DNA of 42,932 nucleotides from NCBI GenBank assembly GCA_016234625.1, contig JACRBD010000028.1:1-42932 (forward strand), in the 5' to 3' direction. The notes under the pieces are model-generated. The model worked only from the letters and a program-made list of their open reading frames with translations. It did no database searches and was not told where the DNA came from. This DNA comes from Caulobacterales bacterium. GTDB lineage: Bacteria; Pseudomonadota; Alphaproteobacteria; Caulobacterales; Caulobacteraceae. Within the stretch, counting starts at the first letter, position 1; each line of letters begins with the position of its first letter. Below are positions 10,101 through 19,395 of the stretch, in pieces. The position numbers and the translations under genes were made by a program.

Positions 10101-10754
10101 CTACAACTCCGGCAGTTCCTCGGCCAGCAGCTCGTCCACGAACGGCGCGATCCACAGGTTGCGAGCCGCCCGGCGGCGTTCGGCGTGGTAGATGTGGGCC
10201 AGGTCCGCGTAGGCCCGGTCGAAGTCCTCGTTGAGAACCACGTAGTCGAAGGTCTCCCACTGAATCAGCTCGTCCTTGGCGCGGGAAATCCGCTCGCGGA
10301 TGACCTCCTCGCTGTCCTGCGACCGCGCCAGCAGCCGGCGGCTCATCTCCGCCAGGGAGGGCGGCAGAATGTAGACCAGCACCGAGTCGTCCGGGGCCTG
10401 GGCGTGGATCTTCATGGCGCCCTGGTAATCGATATCGAACAGGGCGCTCTCGCCGCGGGCCAGGGCGTCCATGATCGGCGCCCGCGGGCTGCCGTAGCGG
10501 TTGCCGTAGACGTCGGCCCATTCGAGGAAGGCGTCCTCCTCGATCATCCGGTCGAACTCGGCGCGGTCGACGAAGTGGTAGTCGCGGCCCTCGTGCTCGC
10601 CCGGACGGGGCTGGCGGGTGGTGGCCGAGATCGACAGGTGCAGGTCCGAATGGTCGGCGACCAGGCGCCGCGTCAGAGAGGTCTTGCCCACCCCGGACGG
10701 CGCCACGATCATCAGCATCAGGCCGCGCGTCTTGCGGGGTTCCTCACTCAACAT
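10101..10754 (-). CDS. gmk: guanylate kinase
   Basis: P-loop APSGVGKTSLTRRL and guanylate kinase signature STTRQPRPGEHEGRDYHFV. Confidence 0.95.
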   Translation of the reverse strand: MLSEEPRKTRGLMLMIVAPSGVGKTSLTRRLVADHSDLHLSISATTRQPRPGEHEGRDYHFVDRAEFDRMIEEDAFLEWADVYGNRYGSPRAPIMDALARGESALFDIDYQGAMKIHAQAPDDSVLVYILPPSLAEMSRRLLARSQDSEEVIRERISRAKDELIQWETFDYVVLNEDFDRAYADLAHIYHAERRRAARNLWIAPFVDELLAEELPEL

Positions 10755-11625
10755 TCTGCACCTGCTCGCGGAACTGCTCGATCACCGCTTTGAGGTCGAG
10801 GCCGATAGCGGTCAAGGCCGGGGTGGCCGATTTCGAACACAGGGTGTTGGCTTCGCGCATGAATTCCTGGGTCAGGAAGTCCAGCCGGCGGCCGGCGGCG
10901 GCGTCCGCGGCCAGAAGCAGGCGGGCGGAGTCCACATGGGCGGCCAGGCGGTCCAGTTCCTCGCGCACGTCGGCTTTCACGGCCATGGCGGCGGCTTCCT
11001 GGACGATCCGCTCCTCGGAAGCGGCCTCCCCGGCCAGCTCCTTCATCCGGCGGGCGAAGCGGTCACGAATGACGGCGGGGTGGCCGGCGGCTTCGGCCTC
11101 GGCGGCGGCGACGAGCTGGCCGATGCGATCGATCTGGCCGGTCAGCACCGGCAGCAGGGCCGCGCCCTCGGCCAGGCGCGAAACCTTCAGCCCGTCCAGC
11201 CCGGCCGCCAGACTGTCGGCCATGGCCGCCTCGAGCGCCGCGCGGACCTCGGGCTCATCCTCGGCGTCCGTGGCCTCCAGCACCCCGCGCAGGGCCAGCA
11301 GGCCGTCCGCCGAGGGCGGCCCGGCCCGGCCGGCCTTCACCATCGGCTCAAGCAGGGCCAGGTAGCGGTCCAGCTGGTCGGCGTTGACCGAGATGGCGAT
11401 CGCCGATTCCGCCCGTTTGGCCTGCAGGTTCACATTGAGCTGGCCGCGCTGGAACCGGGCCGTGGCGCCGTCGCGGACACCCTTTTCCAGCACATCGAAG
11501 CCCGGCGGGCCGCGAAAGCGGACCTCGAGGTTGCGGCCGTTGACGGAGCGGGCCTCGACGGCCCAGGTCCAGGCCCCGGCGGCCCCTTCGACCCGGGCGA
11601 ACCCGGTCATGCCCGACAGGGCCAT
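10744..11625 (-). CDS. YicC/YloC family endoribonuclease-like protein
   Basis: MSGMTGFARVEG-type N-terminus, SVNGRNLEV and C-terminal RRLDFLTQEFMREANTLCSKS typical of YicC; upstream of gmk. Confidence 0.92.
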   Translation of the reverse strand: MALSGMTGFARVEGAAGAWTWAVEARSVNGRNLEVRFRGPPGFDVLEKGVRDGATARFQRGQLNVNLQAKRAESAIAISVNADQLDRYLALLEPMVKAGRAGPPSADGLLALRGVLEATDAEDEPEVRAALEAAMADSLAAGLDGLKVSRLAEGAALLPVLTGQIDRIGQLVAAAEAEAAGHPAVIRDRFARRMKELAGEAASEERIVQEAAAMAVKADVREELDRLAAHVDSARLLLAADAAAGRRLDFLTQEFMREANTLCSKSATPALTAIGLDLKAVIEQFREQVQNVE

Positions 11626-12645
11626 CTACTTGCCGGTCCGGGCGCGCCAGGCGCGCCATTTCTCGACGTTCCGCTGATGCTCTTCGTAGGTCGCCGCGAA
11701 GGCGTGACCGCCCGAGCCGTCGGCGACAAAGAACAGGTAGTCGGTGGTCGGCGGATCAAGCACGGCGGCCAGCGACGCGCGGCCCGGATTGGCGATCGGC
11801 GTCGGCGGCAGGCCGCTGATGGCGTAGGTGTTGTAGGGCGTCGGGGCCTGCAGCTCCGACAGCAGGATCCGCCGGCCCAGCGGCCGCCCGCGGGTGATGC
11901 CGTAGATGATCGTCGGGTCGCTCTCCAGCCGCATGCCCTTGCGCAGGCGGTTGACGAAGATCGAGGCGACCTGCGGCCGCTCGCGGGCGACGCCGGTCTC
12001 CTTCTCGACGATCGAGGCCAGGATCACCGCCTCTTCCGGGGTGCTGATCGGCAGGTTCGGCTGGCGTTTGGCCCACAGCGCAGCCAGCAGCTTGTCCCGC
12101 GCGTCCATCATCCGCTGCAGCACCGCCGCCCGGTCCTCGCCGCGCTGGAAGTCATAGGTCTCCGGCAGGATGGCGCCTTCCGGCGGCGTGGCGGCCTCGC
12201 CGGAAAGCGCGCCTTCCCTGTTGAGGATCTCGATGACCATGTCCGAGGTCGCGCCCTCCGGGATGGTCACCTGGTGGCGCACCACCCGACCGGCGCGGAT
12301 GTCGGCCAGCACCCGGGCCATCGAGGCCTTCGACGGAAACGCGTATTCGCCGGCCTTCAGGCCCCGCGCCGCGCCGGTGACCTGGGCGGCGGCGATGAAG
12401 ATCGAGCCGGAGCGGACCACATGGGCGCTTTCCAGCGCCCCGGCGATCTCGTTGAGGCCCGCGCCCTTGCGCAGCATGACGATGGCCGGCTTGCCGTCAG
12501 GGGTCGCCGGACCCGCGCCGCGATAGCTCCACACCGCCCACAGGCCGACCAGCACCAGCGCCAGGCACAGGGTGGTGAAGGCGCTCATCGCCATGATCAA
12601 CAGGCGGCGCATCAAGGGCAGTCCGGGGGAGGCTTTGCGGCTCAC
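11626..12645 (-). CDS. mltG: endolytic murein transglycosylase MltG
   Basis: YceG family: ILASIVEKETG, MRLESDPTIIYG, YNTYAISGLPPTPIANPG. Confidence 0.94.
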   Translation of the reverse strand: MSRKASPGLPLMRRLLIMAMSAFTTLCLALVLVGLWAVWSYRGAGPATPDGKPAIVMLRKGAGLNEIAGALESAHVVRSGSIFIAAAQVTGAARGLKAGEYAFPSKASMARVLADIRAGRVVRHQVTIPEGATSDMVIEILNREGALSGEAATPPEGAILPETYDFQRGEDRAAVLQRMMDARDKLLAALWAKRQPNLPISTPEEAVILASIVEKETGVARERPQVASIFVNRLRKGMRLESDPTIIYGITRGRPLGRRILLSELQAPTPYNTYAISGLPPTPIANPGRASLAAVLDPPTTDYLFFVADGSGGHAFAATYEEHQRNVEKWRAWRARTGK

Positions 12646-13922
12646 GGGGCCTTCTTGAAGATCACGCAGGCGTTGGTGCCGCCGAAGCCGAAGCTGTTGG
12701 ACATGGCGACGTCGATCACCATCGGTTTCGCCTTGTGCGGGACAAGGTCGATGGGCGTGTCGAACTCGGGATTGTCCAGGTTGATGGTCGGCGGAGCGAT
12801 CTGGTCGCGCAGGGCGAGGATCGAGAAGATGCCTTCCACCGCCCCGGCGGCGCCCAGCAGGTGGCCGGTCATCGACTTGGTCGAGGACATGGACACGTTT
12901 TTCGCGTGATCGCCCAGCAGTCGGGTCACCGCGCCCAGTTCCAGGCCATCGGCCATGGTCGAGGTGCCGTGGGCGTTGACGTAGTCGATGTCCGAAGCCT
13001 GCAGGCCGGAGTCCTTCAGCGCCGCGGTCATGGCGCGGAAGCCGCCGTCGCCGTCCTCGGACGGCGCGGTGATGTGGTAGGCGTCGCCCGACAGGCCGTA
13101 GCCGGCGACCTCGGCATAGATGGTCGCGCCGCGGGCCTTGGCGTGTTCGTACTCCTCCAGCACCACGACGCCGGCCCCCTCGCCCATGACGAAGCCGCCA
13201 CGGTCCGTGTCATAGGGGCGCGAGGCGGCCTCGGGCCGGTCATTGAAGTCGGTGGCCATGGCGCGGCAGGCGATGAAGCCGGCGACGCCCAGCGGACAGA
13301 TCGAGGCCTCGGCCCCGCCGGCGATCATGATGTCGGCGTCGCCGTACTTGATCAGCCGCGTCGCGTCGCCAATGGCGTGAGCGCCGGTGGCGCAGGCGGT
13401 GACCACCGCGTGGTTGGGCCCCTTGAAGCCGTAGCGGATCGAGACCTGCCCCGAGGCCAGGTTGATCAGGGCCGAGGGGATGAAGAAGGGGCTGATTCGC
13501 CGCGGGCCCTTCTCGGCCAGTTCCAGGGCGTTCCTGGCGATGGTCGCCAGGCCGCCGATGCCCGAGCCGATGATCACGCCGGTGCGGAGTTTGATCTCCT
13601 CGTCGACATCGGCCAGGCCGGCGTCCTTCACCGCCTCGTCGGCCGCGGCCATGGCGTAGAGGATGAAGTCGTCGACCTTGCGCTGGTCCTTGGGGGCCAT
13701 GGTGTCGTCGGGGTTGAACGACCCCTCGACGTCGGGCCCGCCGCCGCCGCGGCCATCGACCCGGGGCACCTCGAAGGCGATCTGGCAGGCGTACTCTTCC
13801 GGATCGAAGGTGGTGATCCGCCCGGCGCCGGACTTGCCGGCGAGAATGCCCTTCCAGGTGACATCCACACCGTGCCCGCGGGGGGTCAGCATGCCAAGGC
13901 CGGTAACGACGACTCGCCGCAT
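12642..13922 (-). CDS. fabF: beta-ketoacyl-ACP synthase II
   Basis: MRRVVVTGLGMLTPRG, active-site region VVTACATGAHAIG, NAHGTST, SNSFGFGGTNA. Confidence 0.96.
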   Translation of the reverse strand: MRRVVVTGLGMLTPRGHGVDVTWKGILAGKSGAGRITTFDPEEYACQIAFEVPRVDGRGGGGPDVEGSFNPDDTMAPKDQRKVDDFILYAMAAADEAVKDAGLADVDEEIKLRTGVIIGSGIGGLATIARNALELAEKGPRRISPFFIPSALINLASGQVSIRYGFKGPNHAVVTACATGAHAIGDATRLIKYGDADIMIAGGAEASICPLGVAGFIACRAMATDFNDRPEAASRPYDTDRGGFVMGEGAGVVVLEEYEHAKARGATIYAEVAGYGLSGDAYHITAPSEDGDGGFRAMTAALKDSGLQASDIDYVNAHGTSTMADGLELGAVTRLLGDHAKNVSMSSTKSMTGHLLGAAGAVEGIFSILALRDQIAPPTINLDNPEFDTPIDLVPHKAKPMVIDVAMSNSFGFGGTNACVIFKKAP

Positions 13923-13968
13923 GGGATCAACTCCTGCCCCGGAGGCCGGGGGTCAGCTCAAAACGAAG

Positions 13969-14007
13969 CCGCCGCGCGCGTCGGGCGGACCCGACACCGC
14001 GCGGCGG
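13969..14007 (-). terminator. GC-rich hairpin between acpP and fabF; possible partial terminator/attenuator on the minus strand
   Basis: CCGCCGCGCG/CGCGCGGCGG 10-bp arms with inner GTCGGG-CGGA-CCCGAC; minus strand downstream reads GCTTCGTTTTGAGC. Confidence 0.5.
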
Positions 14008-14034
14008 TGAATCGACCGGAAAAGAGTCTGCGGA

Positions 14035-14274
14035 TCAACCGCCGACTTTTTCCGAGATAAACTTCACGGCGTCGCCGACCGTCTGGATGTGTTCGGCGGC
14101 GTCGTCGGGAATCTCGATATCGAACTCTTCCTCGAAGGCCATCACCAGCTCGACGTTGTCGAGGCTGTCGGCGCCGAGGTCATCGATGAAGCTCGCCTTC
14201 TCGGTGACCTTTTCAGGATCGGCGTCGAGGTGTTCGATGACGATCTTACGCACACGCTCGAGAATGTCGGACAT
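14035..14274 (-). CDS. acpP: acyl carrier protein
   Basis: 79-aa ORF with the DSL phosphopantetheine site in [29 protein letters not shown]. Confidence 0.97.
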   Translation of the reverse strand: MSDILERVRKIVIEHLDADPEKVTEKASFIDDLGADSLDNVELVMAFEEEFDIEIPDDAAEHIQTVGDAVKFISEKVGG

Positions 14275-14398
14275 TCGTTCTGGTCCTCTATAGGTCTTTA
14301 GTTGCCCCGGCCGCCGAAACGGTCACGGGAAATCGGGGGCTTCGCTACCATGTTCCATTCGGGGAGGCCAGCGGCCAGCCGATAGTCCATGGCGGTTG

Positions 14399-15148
14399 TC
14401 AGATCATCGCCATGCCGCCGTTCACGTGCAAGGTCTGACCGGTGACATAGGCGCCTTCGTCGCTGGCCAGGTAGACGCAGGCGGCGGCCACATCCTCGCC
14501 CGAACCCAGCCGGCCGGAGGGGATTTTCCCAAGGATGGCCTCGCGTTGCGCGTCATTGAGGCCGTCGGTCATCGGGCTGGCGATGAATCCCGGCGCGACC
14601 GTGTTCACCGTCACGTTACGAGTGGCCACTTCCTGGGCCAGGGCCTTGGAGAAGCCGATCATGCCGGCCTTGGAAGCGGCGTAGTTGGCCTGGCCCGGGT
14701 TGCCGGTGACCCCGACGACCGACGTGATGCCGATGATCCGGCCCCAGCGGCGCTTCATCATCCCCTTCAGGGCGGCCCGCGAAAGGCGGAAATAGGATTC
14801 GAGGTTGACCTTGATGACCTGTTCCCAGTCCTCGTCCTTCATCCGCAGCATCAGGCCGTCGCGGGTGATGCCGGCGTTGGCGACCAGAATGTCGAGCGGC
14901 AGGCCGGCGGCTTCCTCGGCGGCGGCGACCAGACCATCGACGCTGGCCGAATCGGAGAGGTTGGCGGTGACGATGCTGGTGCGCCCGCCCAGTTCGGCGG
15001 CCACCTCGGCTAGCACGGCCTCGCGGGTGCCCGACAGGATCACATGCGCGCCCTGGGCGTGCAGGGCTCTGGCGATGGAGCCGCCGATGCCGCCCGTGGC
15101 GCCGGTGACGAGGGCGGTCTTGCCGGTGAGGTCGAACATGGCTGGCAT
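14399..15148 (-). CDS. fabG: 3-oxoacyl-ACP reductase
   Basis: SDR: TGATGGIGGSIA, YAASKAGMIGFSKALA; start is 15148 or 15139. The ORF-track extension to 15229 encodes repeat sequence. Confidence 0.94.
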   Translation of the reverse strand: MPAMFDLTGKTALVTGATGGIGGSIARALHAQGAHVILSGTREAVLAEVAAELGGRTSIVTANLSDSASVDGLVAAAEEAAGLPLDILVANAGITRDGLMLRMKDEDWEQVIKVNLESYFRLSRAALKGMMKRRWGRIIGITSVVGVTGNPGQANYAASKAGMIGFSKALAQEVATRNVTVNTVAPGFIASPMTDGLNDAQREAILGKIPSGRLGSGEDVAAACVYLASDEGAYVTGQTLHVNGGMAMI

Positions 15149-15157
15149 TTCCTTTGG

Positions 15158-15198
15158 TGCGTCCTTCGACACGGCCCTTCGGGCCTGCTCAGGATGAC
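15158..15198 (-). repeat. Repeat family 1, copy D (minus orientation)
   Basis: TGCGTCCTTCGACACGGCCCTTCGGGCCTGCTCAGGATGAC, 41/41 identical to copy C reverse complement. Confidence 0.93.
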
Positions 15199-15224
15199 GA
15201 ATATTATGGCTGGCACAAATGCGC

Positions 15225-15266
15225 GTCATCCTGAGCAGCGCCGCAAGGCGCGTGTCGAAGGACGCA
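15225..15266 (+). repeat. Repeat family 1, copy E (plus orientation)
   Basis: GTCATCCTGAGCA-GCGCC-GCAA-GGCGC-GTGTCGAAGGACGCA. Confidence 0.92.
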
Positions 15267-15271
15267 AACTG

Positions 15272-16216
15272 TCAAAGCGATTTGGCGAACGCTTCCAGGT
15301 CCGCCGGCGTGTTCAGCGGCGTGGCCTCGGCATCGGGCGCGATGCGCTTGGCCATGCCGGACAAGACCTTGCCGGCGCCGGCCTCGGCGAAGCGGGTGAC
15401 CCCGCCCTCCCCGGCCATCCATGCCATGCTCTCGCGCCAGCGCACCCTGCCGGTGACCTGCTCCACCAGCATCCGGCGGATGGCTTCGGGGCCGAGGGTC
15501 GGGCGGGCGGTGACATTGGCCACCAGCGGCGCGCGGGGCGCCACGATGGTCGCGCTCGCCAGGGCGGCGGCCATCTCGTCGGCGGCCGGCTGCATCAGCG
15601 GGCAGTGGAAGGGGGCGGAGACGTTCAGCGGGATGGCCCGGGCGCCCAGCTCCTTGGCCTTCTCGATGGCCCGGTCGACGCCGGCCTTGTCGCCGGAGAT
15701 GACCACGTTGCCGTTGTTGTTGTCGTTGGCCACGACGCAGACCCCGACCTGCGCGCCCGCCGCGGCGGCGGCCTCGGCCAGGGCCACGTCGGTCTTCGGA
15801 CCGATCAGCGAAGCCATGGCCCCGGCGCCCACCGGCACGGCCCGCTGCATGGCCTGGCCGCGCAGCTTCAACAGACGCGCGGTGTCCGACAGGCTGATGG
15901 CGCCCGCGGCGGCGAGAGCGGCGTATTCACCCAGGGAGTGGCCGGCGACGAAGGCGGCCTTCTCGACCGACACGCCCATTTCCCGTTCCAGGGTGCGCAT
16001 CACCGCCATGCTGACGGCCATCAGGGCCGGCTGGGCGTTCTCGGTCAGGGTCAGGTCGGTTTCGGGGCCCTCACGCATCAGCAGCGACAGCTTCTGCGAC
16101 AGGGCGTCATCGACTTCCTGGAACACTTCACGGGCGCTGGCGAAGGCCTGGGCGAGCTCGGCGCCCATGCCGACGGCCTGGCTGCCCTGGCCGGGAAAGA
16201 TGAAGGCGAGGCTCAT
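15272..16216 (-). CDS. fabD: malonyl CoA-ACP transacylase
   Basis: FIFPGQGSQAVGMG, GHSLGEYAAL motifs; next to fabG. Confidence 0.96.
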   Translation of the reverse strand: MSLAFIFPGQGSQAVGMGAELAQAFASAREVFQEVDDALSQKLSLLMREGPETDLTLTENAQPALMAVSMAVMRTLEREMGVSVEKAAFVAGHSLGEYAALAAAGAISLSDTARLLKLRGQAMQRAVPVGAGAMASLIGPKTDVALAEAAAAAGAQVGVCVVANDNNNGNVVISGDKAGVDRAIEKAKELGARAIPLNVSAPFHCPLMQPAADEMAAALASATIVAPRAPLVANVTARPTLGPEAIRRMLVEQVTGRVRWRESMAWMAGEGGVTRFAEAGAGKVLSGMAKRIAPDAEATPLNTPADLEAFAKSL

Positions 16217-16322
16217 GGCCGCTCCTGCTCAAAGCGAATTTTGGCAGGCACGGTTAGGCGAAAGGCTGGCGGCGGGCAACCTTCCCGGTTTATCTCGGCG
16301 TTCCGTATCAGGACCGTTCCCT

Positions 16323-16952
16323 TTGCCCGCCTACAAGCTTGTGATCTTCGACTTCGATGGAACCCTCGGGGACACCATGGCCTGGTTCCTCGACACCGCC
16401 GACGCCATGGCCGACCGCTTCGGCTATCGCAAGATCGACCGGTCGCAGCTGGACGTCCTGCGCACCATGAGCGCCCGCGACCTGATGAAGCTGCAAAAGC
16501 TGCCGGCGCTGAAGATGCCGATGATCGCGGCCCACTTTCACACTCTGATGGCCCACGACGCGGGTTCGATTCGCCTGTTCGACGGCGCGCCGGAGGTTCT
16601 GCGGACCCTGCACGCCGCCGGGGTCAAGCTGGCGGTCGTCAGCTCCAACACCGAGGCCAACATCCGCGTGGTGCTGGGCGAGGAGCTCAGCGGCCTCGTC
16701 TCGCAGTTCGCCTGCGGCGCCTCGGTGTTCGGCAAGGCGAGCAAGTTCAGGCGGGTGCTCAAGGCCTTGGGCGTCGCGCCCGGCGAGGCGATCAGCATCG
16801 GCGACGAGATCCGCGACATCGACGCCGCCCGCGAGGTCGGCCTGGCCACCGGCGTGGTCTGCTGGGGCTACACGGCCCCGGACGCGCTGAAGGCCCAGAA
16901 CCCGGACCGTGTGTTCGAGACCATCGCCGAGATCGTCGATCAGATCGGCTGA
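16323..16952 (+). CDS. HAD-superfamily hydrolase (phosphoglycolate phosphatase-like)
   Basis: DFDGTLGDT motif I, SSNTE motif II, GDEIRDIDAA motif IV; TTG start likely (16323). Confidence 0.85.
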   Translation: MPAYKLVIFDFDGTLGDTMAWFLDTADAMADRFGYRKIDRSQLDVLRTMSARDLMKLQKLPALKMPMIAAHFHTLMAHDAGSIRLFDGAPEVLRTLHAAGVKLAVVSSNTEANIRVVLGEELSGLVSQFACGASVFGKASKFRRVLKALGVAPGEAISIGDEIRDIDAAREVGLATGVVCWGYTAPDALKAQNPDRVFETIAEIVDQIG

Positions 16953-17016
16953 CGCCCCCTCTGGTGTTGCCCTCACGTCATCCCCTACGGTCGCGAAAAC
17001 GACAGGGAGAACGACC

Positions 17017-18090
17017 ATGCGCGCAGTCGTGCGGCGAGACGGGAAGCTGGTCTGCGATGTGATCGAGGAGCGTGATCCCGGTCCCGGCCAGGTGCGGGTC
17101 AAGACCCTGGCCTGCGGCATCTGTGGCTCGGACCTGCACGCCCTGCACTACCTCGACCACATGGTCGAGCTGGCCCAGCGGTCGGGCGCCAGCGGCGGCA
17201 TGGACCCGAAGAAGGACATCGTCTTCGGCCACGAGTTCTGCGCCGAGGTGCTGGAGGGCGGGCCGGGCGCCAGCCGCTTCAAGGCCGGGACCCGGGTGGT
17301 CTCCATGCCGGTCAACATGGGTCCCGACGGGTTCGACGCCATCGGCTATTCCAACAAGTACGTCGGCGGGTTCGCCGAGCGGATGATCCTCACCGAGGGC
17401 CTGCTGCTGGAGGTGCCCAACGGCCTTTCCACCGACCACGCCGCCCTGACCGAGCCCATGGCCGTCGGCGCTCACGCCGTGGCCAGCGCCGCCCTGGACA
17501 AAAATTCTGTCTCGCTGGTGCTGGGCTGTGGCCCGGTCGGCCTGGCGGTGATCGCCGCCCTCAAGGCCCGCGGCCACGGTCCGATCATCGCCGCCGATTT
17601 CTCGCCGCGCCGGCGGGCGGCGGCCGAGCTCATGGGGGCCGACGTCATCATCGACCCGGCCCAGACCGGCCCGCACACCAAATGGAGTGAGTTCGGCGTG
17701 CCGGCGACCCTGGACGCCATGCGCGTGGCCCTGTTCGGCGGTCAGACCTATGGCCGGCCGGTGGTGTTCGAATGCGTCGGCTCACCCGGCGTGCTGCAGA
17801 GCGTCATCGAGGGCTGCCCGCCCAAGGCCCAGATCATCGTCGCCGGGGTCTGCATGGAGCCGGACCGGATCGAACCCTCGCTGGCGATCAACAAGCAGCT
17901 CGATCTGCGCTTCGTGCTCGGCTACCAGCCCGACGAGTTCGCCCAGACCCTCGCCGACATTGCCGACGGAAAGCTCAATGTGGAACCGTTGATCACGGCC
18001 AGGGTCGGTCTGGACGGCGTGGCCCAGGCCTTCGCCGATCTGGCCAATCCGGAGTCGAACGTGAAAATCCTCGTCGAGCCGGGCCTCTGA
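17017..18090 (+). CDS. zinc-dependent alcohol dehydrogenase (MDR family)
   Basis: CGICGSDLHAL, GHEFCAEVLE and a Rossmann GCGPVGLAVIAALK motif. Confidence 0.9.
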   Translation: MRAVVRRDGKLVCDVIEERDPGPGQVRVKTLACGICGSDLHALHYLDHMVELAQRSGASGGMDPKKDIVFGHEFCAEVLEGGPGASRFKAGTRVVSMPVNMGPDGFDAIGYSNKYVGGFAERMILTEGLLLEVPNGLSTDHAALTEPMAVGAHAVASAALDKNSVSLVLGCGPVGLAVIAALKARGHGPIIAADFSPRRRAAAELMGADVIIDPAQTGPHTKWSEFGVPATLDAMRVALFGGQTYGRPVVFECVGSPGVLQSVIEGCPPKAQIIVAGVCMEPDRIEPSLAINKQLDLRFVLGYQPDEFAQTLADIADGKLNVEPLITARVGLDGVAQAFADLANPESNVKILVEPGL

Positions 18091-18145
18091 CGTTGACCAT
18101 TCAATTGGCCGTCCATGGCCGACTTGATGACACCTGCCCTTTGGC

Positions 18146-18269
18146 CTTGATGGAATGATGCGCTCCGGTCGGTCGTCCTGGTCAAGGACGACCCCTGCGG
18201 GGTCGCCGCTGGGCGGCGGCGAAGCGGTCCTTGAGCAAGGTCTCCGCCGGAGCAACACTGGCCGTCAAG
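18146..18269. repeat. Long-stem multibranched palindromic element, copy 1
   Basis: Nested pairings CTTGATGG/CCGTCAAG (one T-G), GCTCCGG/CCGGAGC, TCAAGGAC/GTCCTTGA; tip hairpins GACCCC-TGC-GGGGTC and GCCGC-TGG-GCGGC. Confidence 0.8.
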
Positions 18270-18373
18270 ACATCAGGGCGAGTGCGCCGTGAGGGCGATC
18301 TCTCGAGCCCCCCGGATGAGGGATGCGCCGCCCACGGCCGGCGGGGCATCATGAGGCCCGCCCCAACAGGATC

Positions 18374-19336
18374 ATGTCGATGCGCCTCGCCGCCGGACTT
18401 GCCGCCGCGCTCCTGCTCACCGGTTTCAGCACGGCCCAGGCCGCGCCAGGGCCGCCCGAGGCCGTGCGCGCGGCCGTCCGGGCCGAGATCGACGCCGTCC
18501 TGTCGTTGCCCGAGCCGGACGAACCCGCATGGATCCGCACGCCGACCGCGGCCATGTTCCGCCGGGTGGACATCAACGACGACGGCGTCGCCGATTGGCG
18601 CATCGACTACGAAAAGGCCCCCAACCCGTCCTACTTCTGCGGCACGGGCGGCTGCCGGCAGCAGATCTATGTTTCCAACGCCGCTGGCGGCTATGACCTG
18701 GTCTTCAATCTGACGGTCCGCGCCTTCAGGCTTCACCGCAAGGACGGCGGGGTGCTGCTGGAGGTCGATTTCCACGGCTCGACCTGTAACGGCTTCGGCG
18801 TGGATGAGTGTCCCCGCGGCTATGGCTGGGCGAAGGCCGATCGGCGCTTCATCGAGCGGGCCGGCCCGGCCGGCGGCGCCTTCCTGATCGGCGGCCCGAT
18901 ACGGCCGGTCCTGCGTCCGCCCGCCGCCCTTCCCGCCCCGGTCCAGGCCGAGGTCGAGGCTCGGGCCCAGGCCTGCCGCGAGGCCGGCGGCGATTATCCC
19001 CATGCCGACGCCCCGGTCACCGACGTGACCGACCTCAACGGCGACGATGTCCGGGACTGGGTAGTCGGCGGGCTCTACGACGGCTGCGCCTTCGAGGAGA
19101 CGGCGCCCGACGACCCGCCCGTCTTTCCGGTCATCGTCTTCGTCAGCCAGCCGGACGGGTTCGCCAAGGCGCTGGACGCCCGGCCGATGGCCTGGGGCCT
19201 GGCGCTGACCGGCCGGAGGGCGACCTTCGTCACCCTGGACGGCGCCGGCGACGACTGCGGCCTGAACGGCGAGGGCTGCATCAAGACCCGCTGGCGCTGG
19301 GACGGCTCGGCCCTGGTCAACAAGGCCGCCGAGTAA
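18374..19336 (+). CDS. secreted hypothetical protein with two Ca-loop-like DxNxD motifs
   Basis: Signal peptide MSMRLAAGLAAALLLTGFSTAQA; DINDDGVADW and DLNGDDVRDW. Confidence 0.7.
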   Translation: MSMRLAAGLAAALLLTGFSTAQAAPGPPEAVRAAVRAEIDAVLSLPEPDEPAWIRTPTAAMFRRVDINDDGVADWRIDYEKAPNPSYFCGTGGCRQQIYVSNAAGGYDLVFNLTVRAFRLHRKDGGVLLEVDFHGSTCNGFGVDECPRGYGWAKADRRFIERAGPAGGAFLIGGPIRPVLRPPAALPAPVQAEVEARAQACREAGGDYPHADAPVTDVTDLNGDDVRDWVVGGLYDGCAFEETAPDDPPVFPVIVFVSQPDGFAKALDARPMAWGLALTGRRATFVTLDGAGDDCGLNGEGCIKTRWRWDGSALVNKAAE

Positions 19337-19395
19337 GCCCGGGCTGGACTGTCGCGCCGGACGGACTAACTATCCGCCCAACCGGGAGATCCACC

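Noticed and set aside
10618-12909. 763-aa plus-strand ORF opposite yicC/mltG
   Set aside because: Shadow ORF in GC-rich DNA; low-complexity Gly/Arg/His/Gln composition; the opposite strand encodes clear YicC and MltG
14399-15229. fabG with the long N-terminus starting at 15229
   Set aside because: The extension [14 protein letters not shown] is repeat family 1 in translation; start at 15148 or 15139 is more plausible
18182-18234. tRNA-like gene from the cloverleaf fold
   Set aside because: Too short, no anticodon arm, T-loop or CCA features; it belongs to a palindromic repeat family
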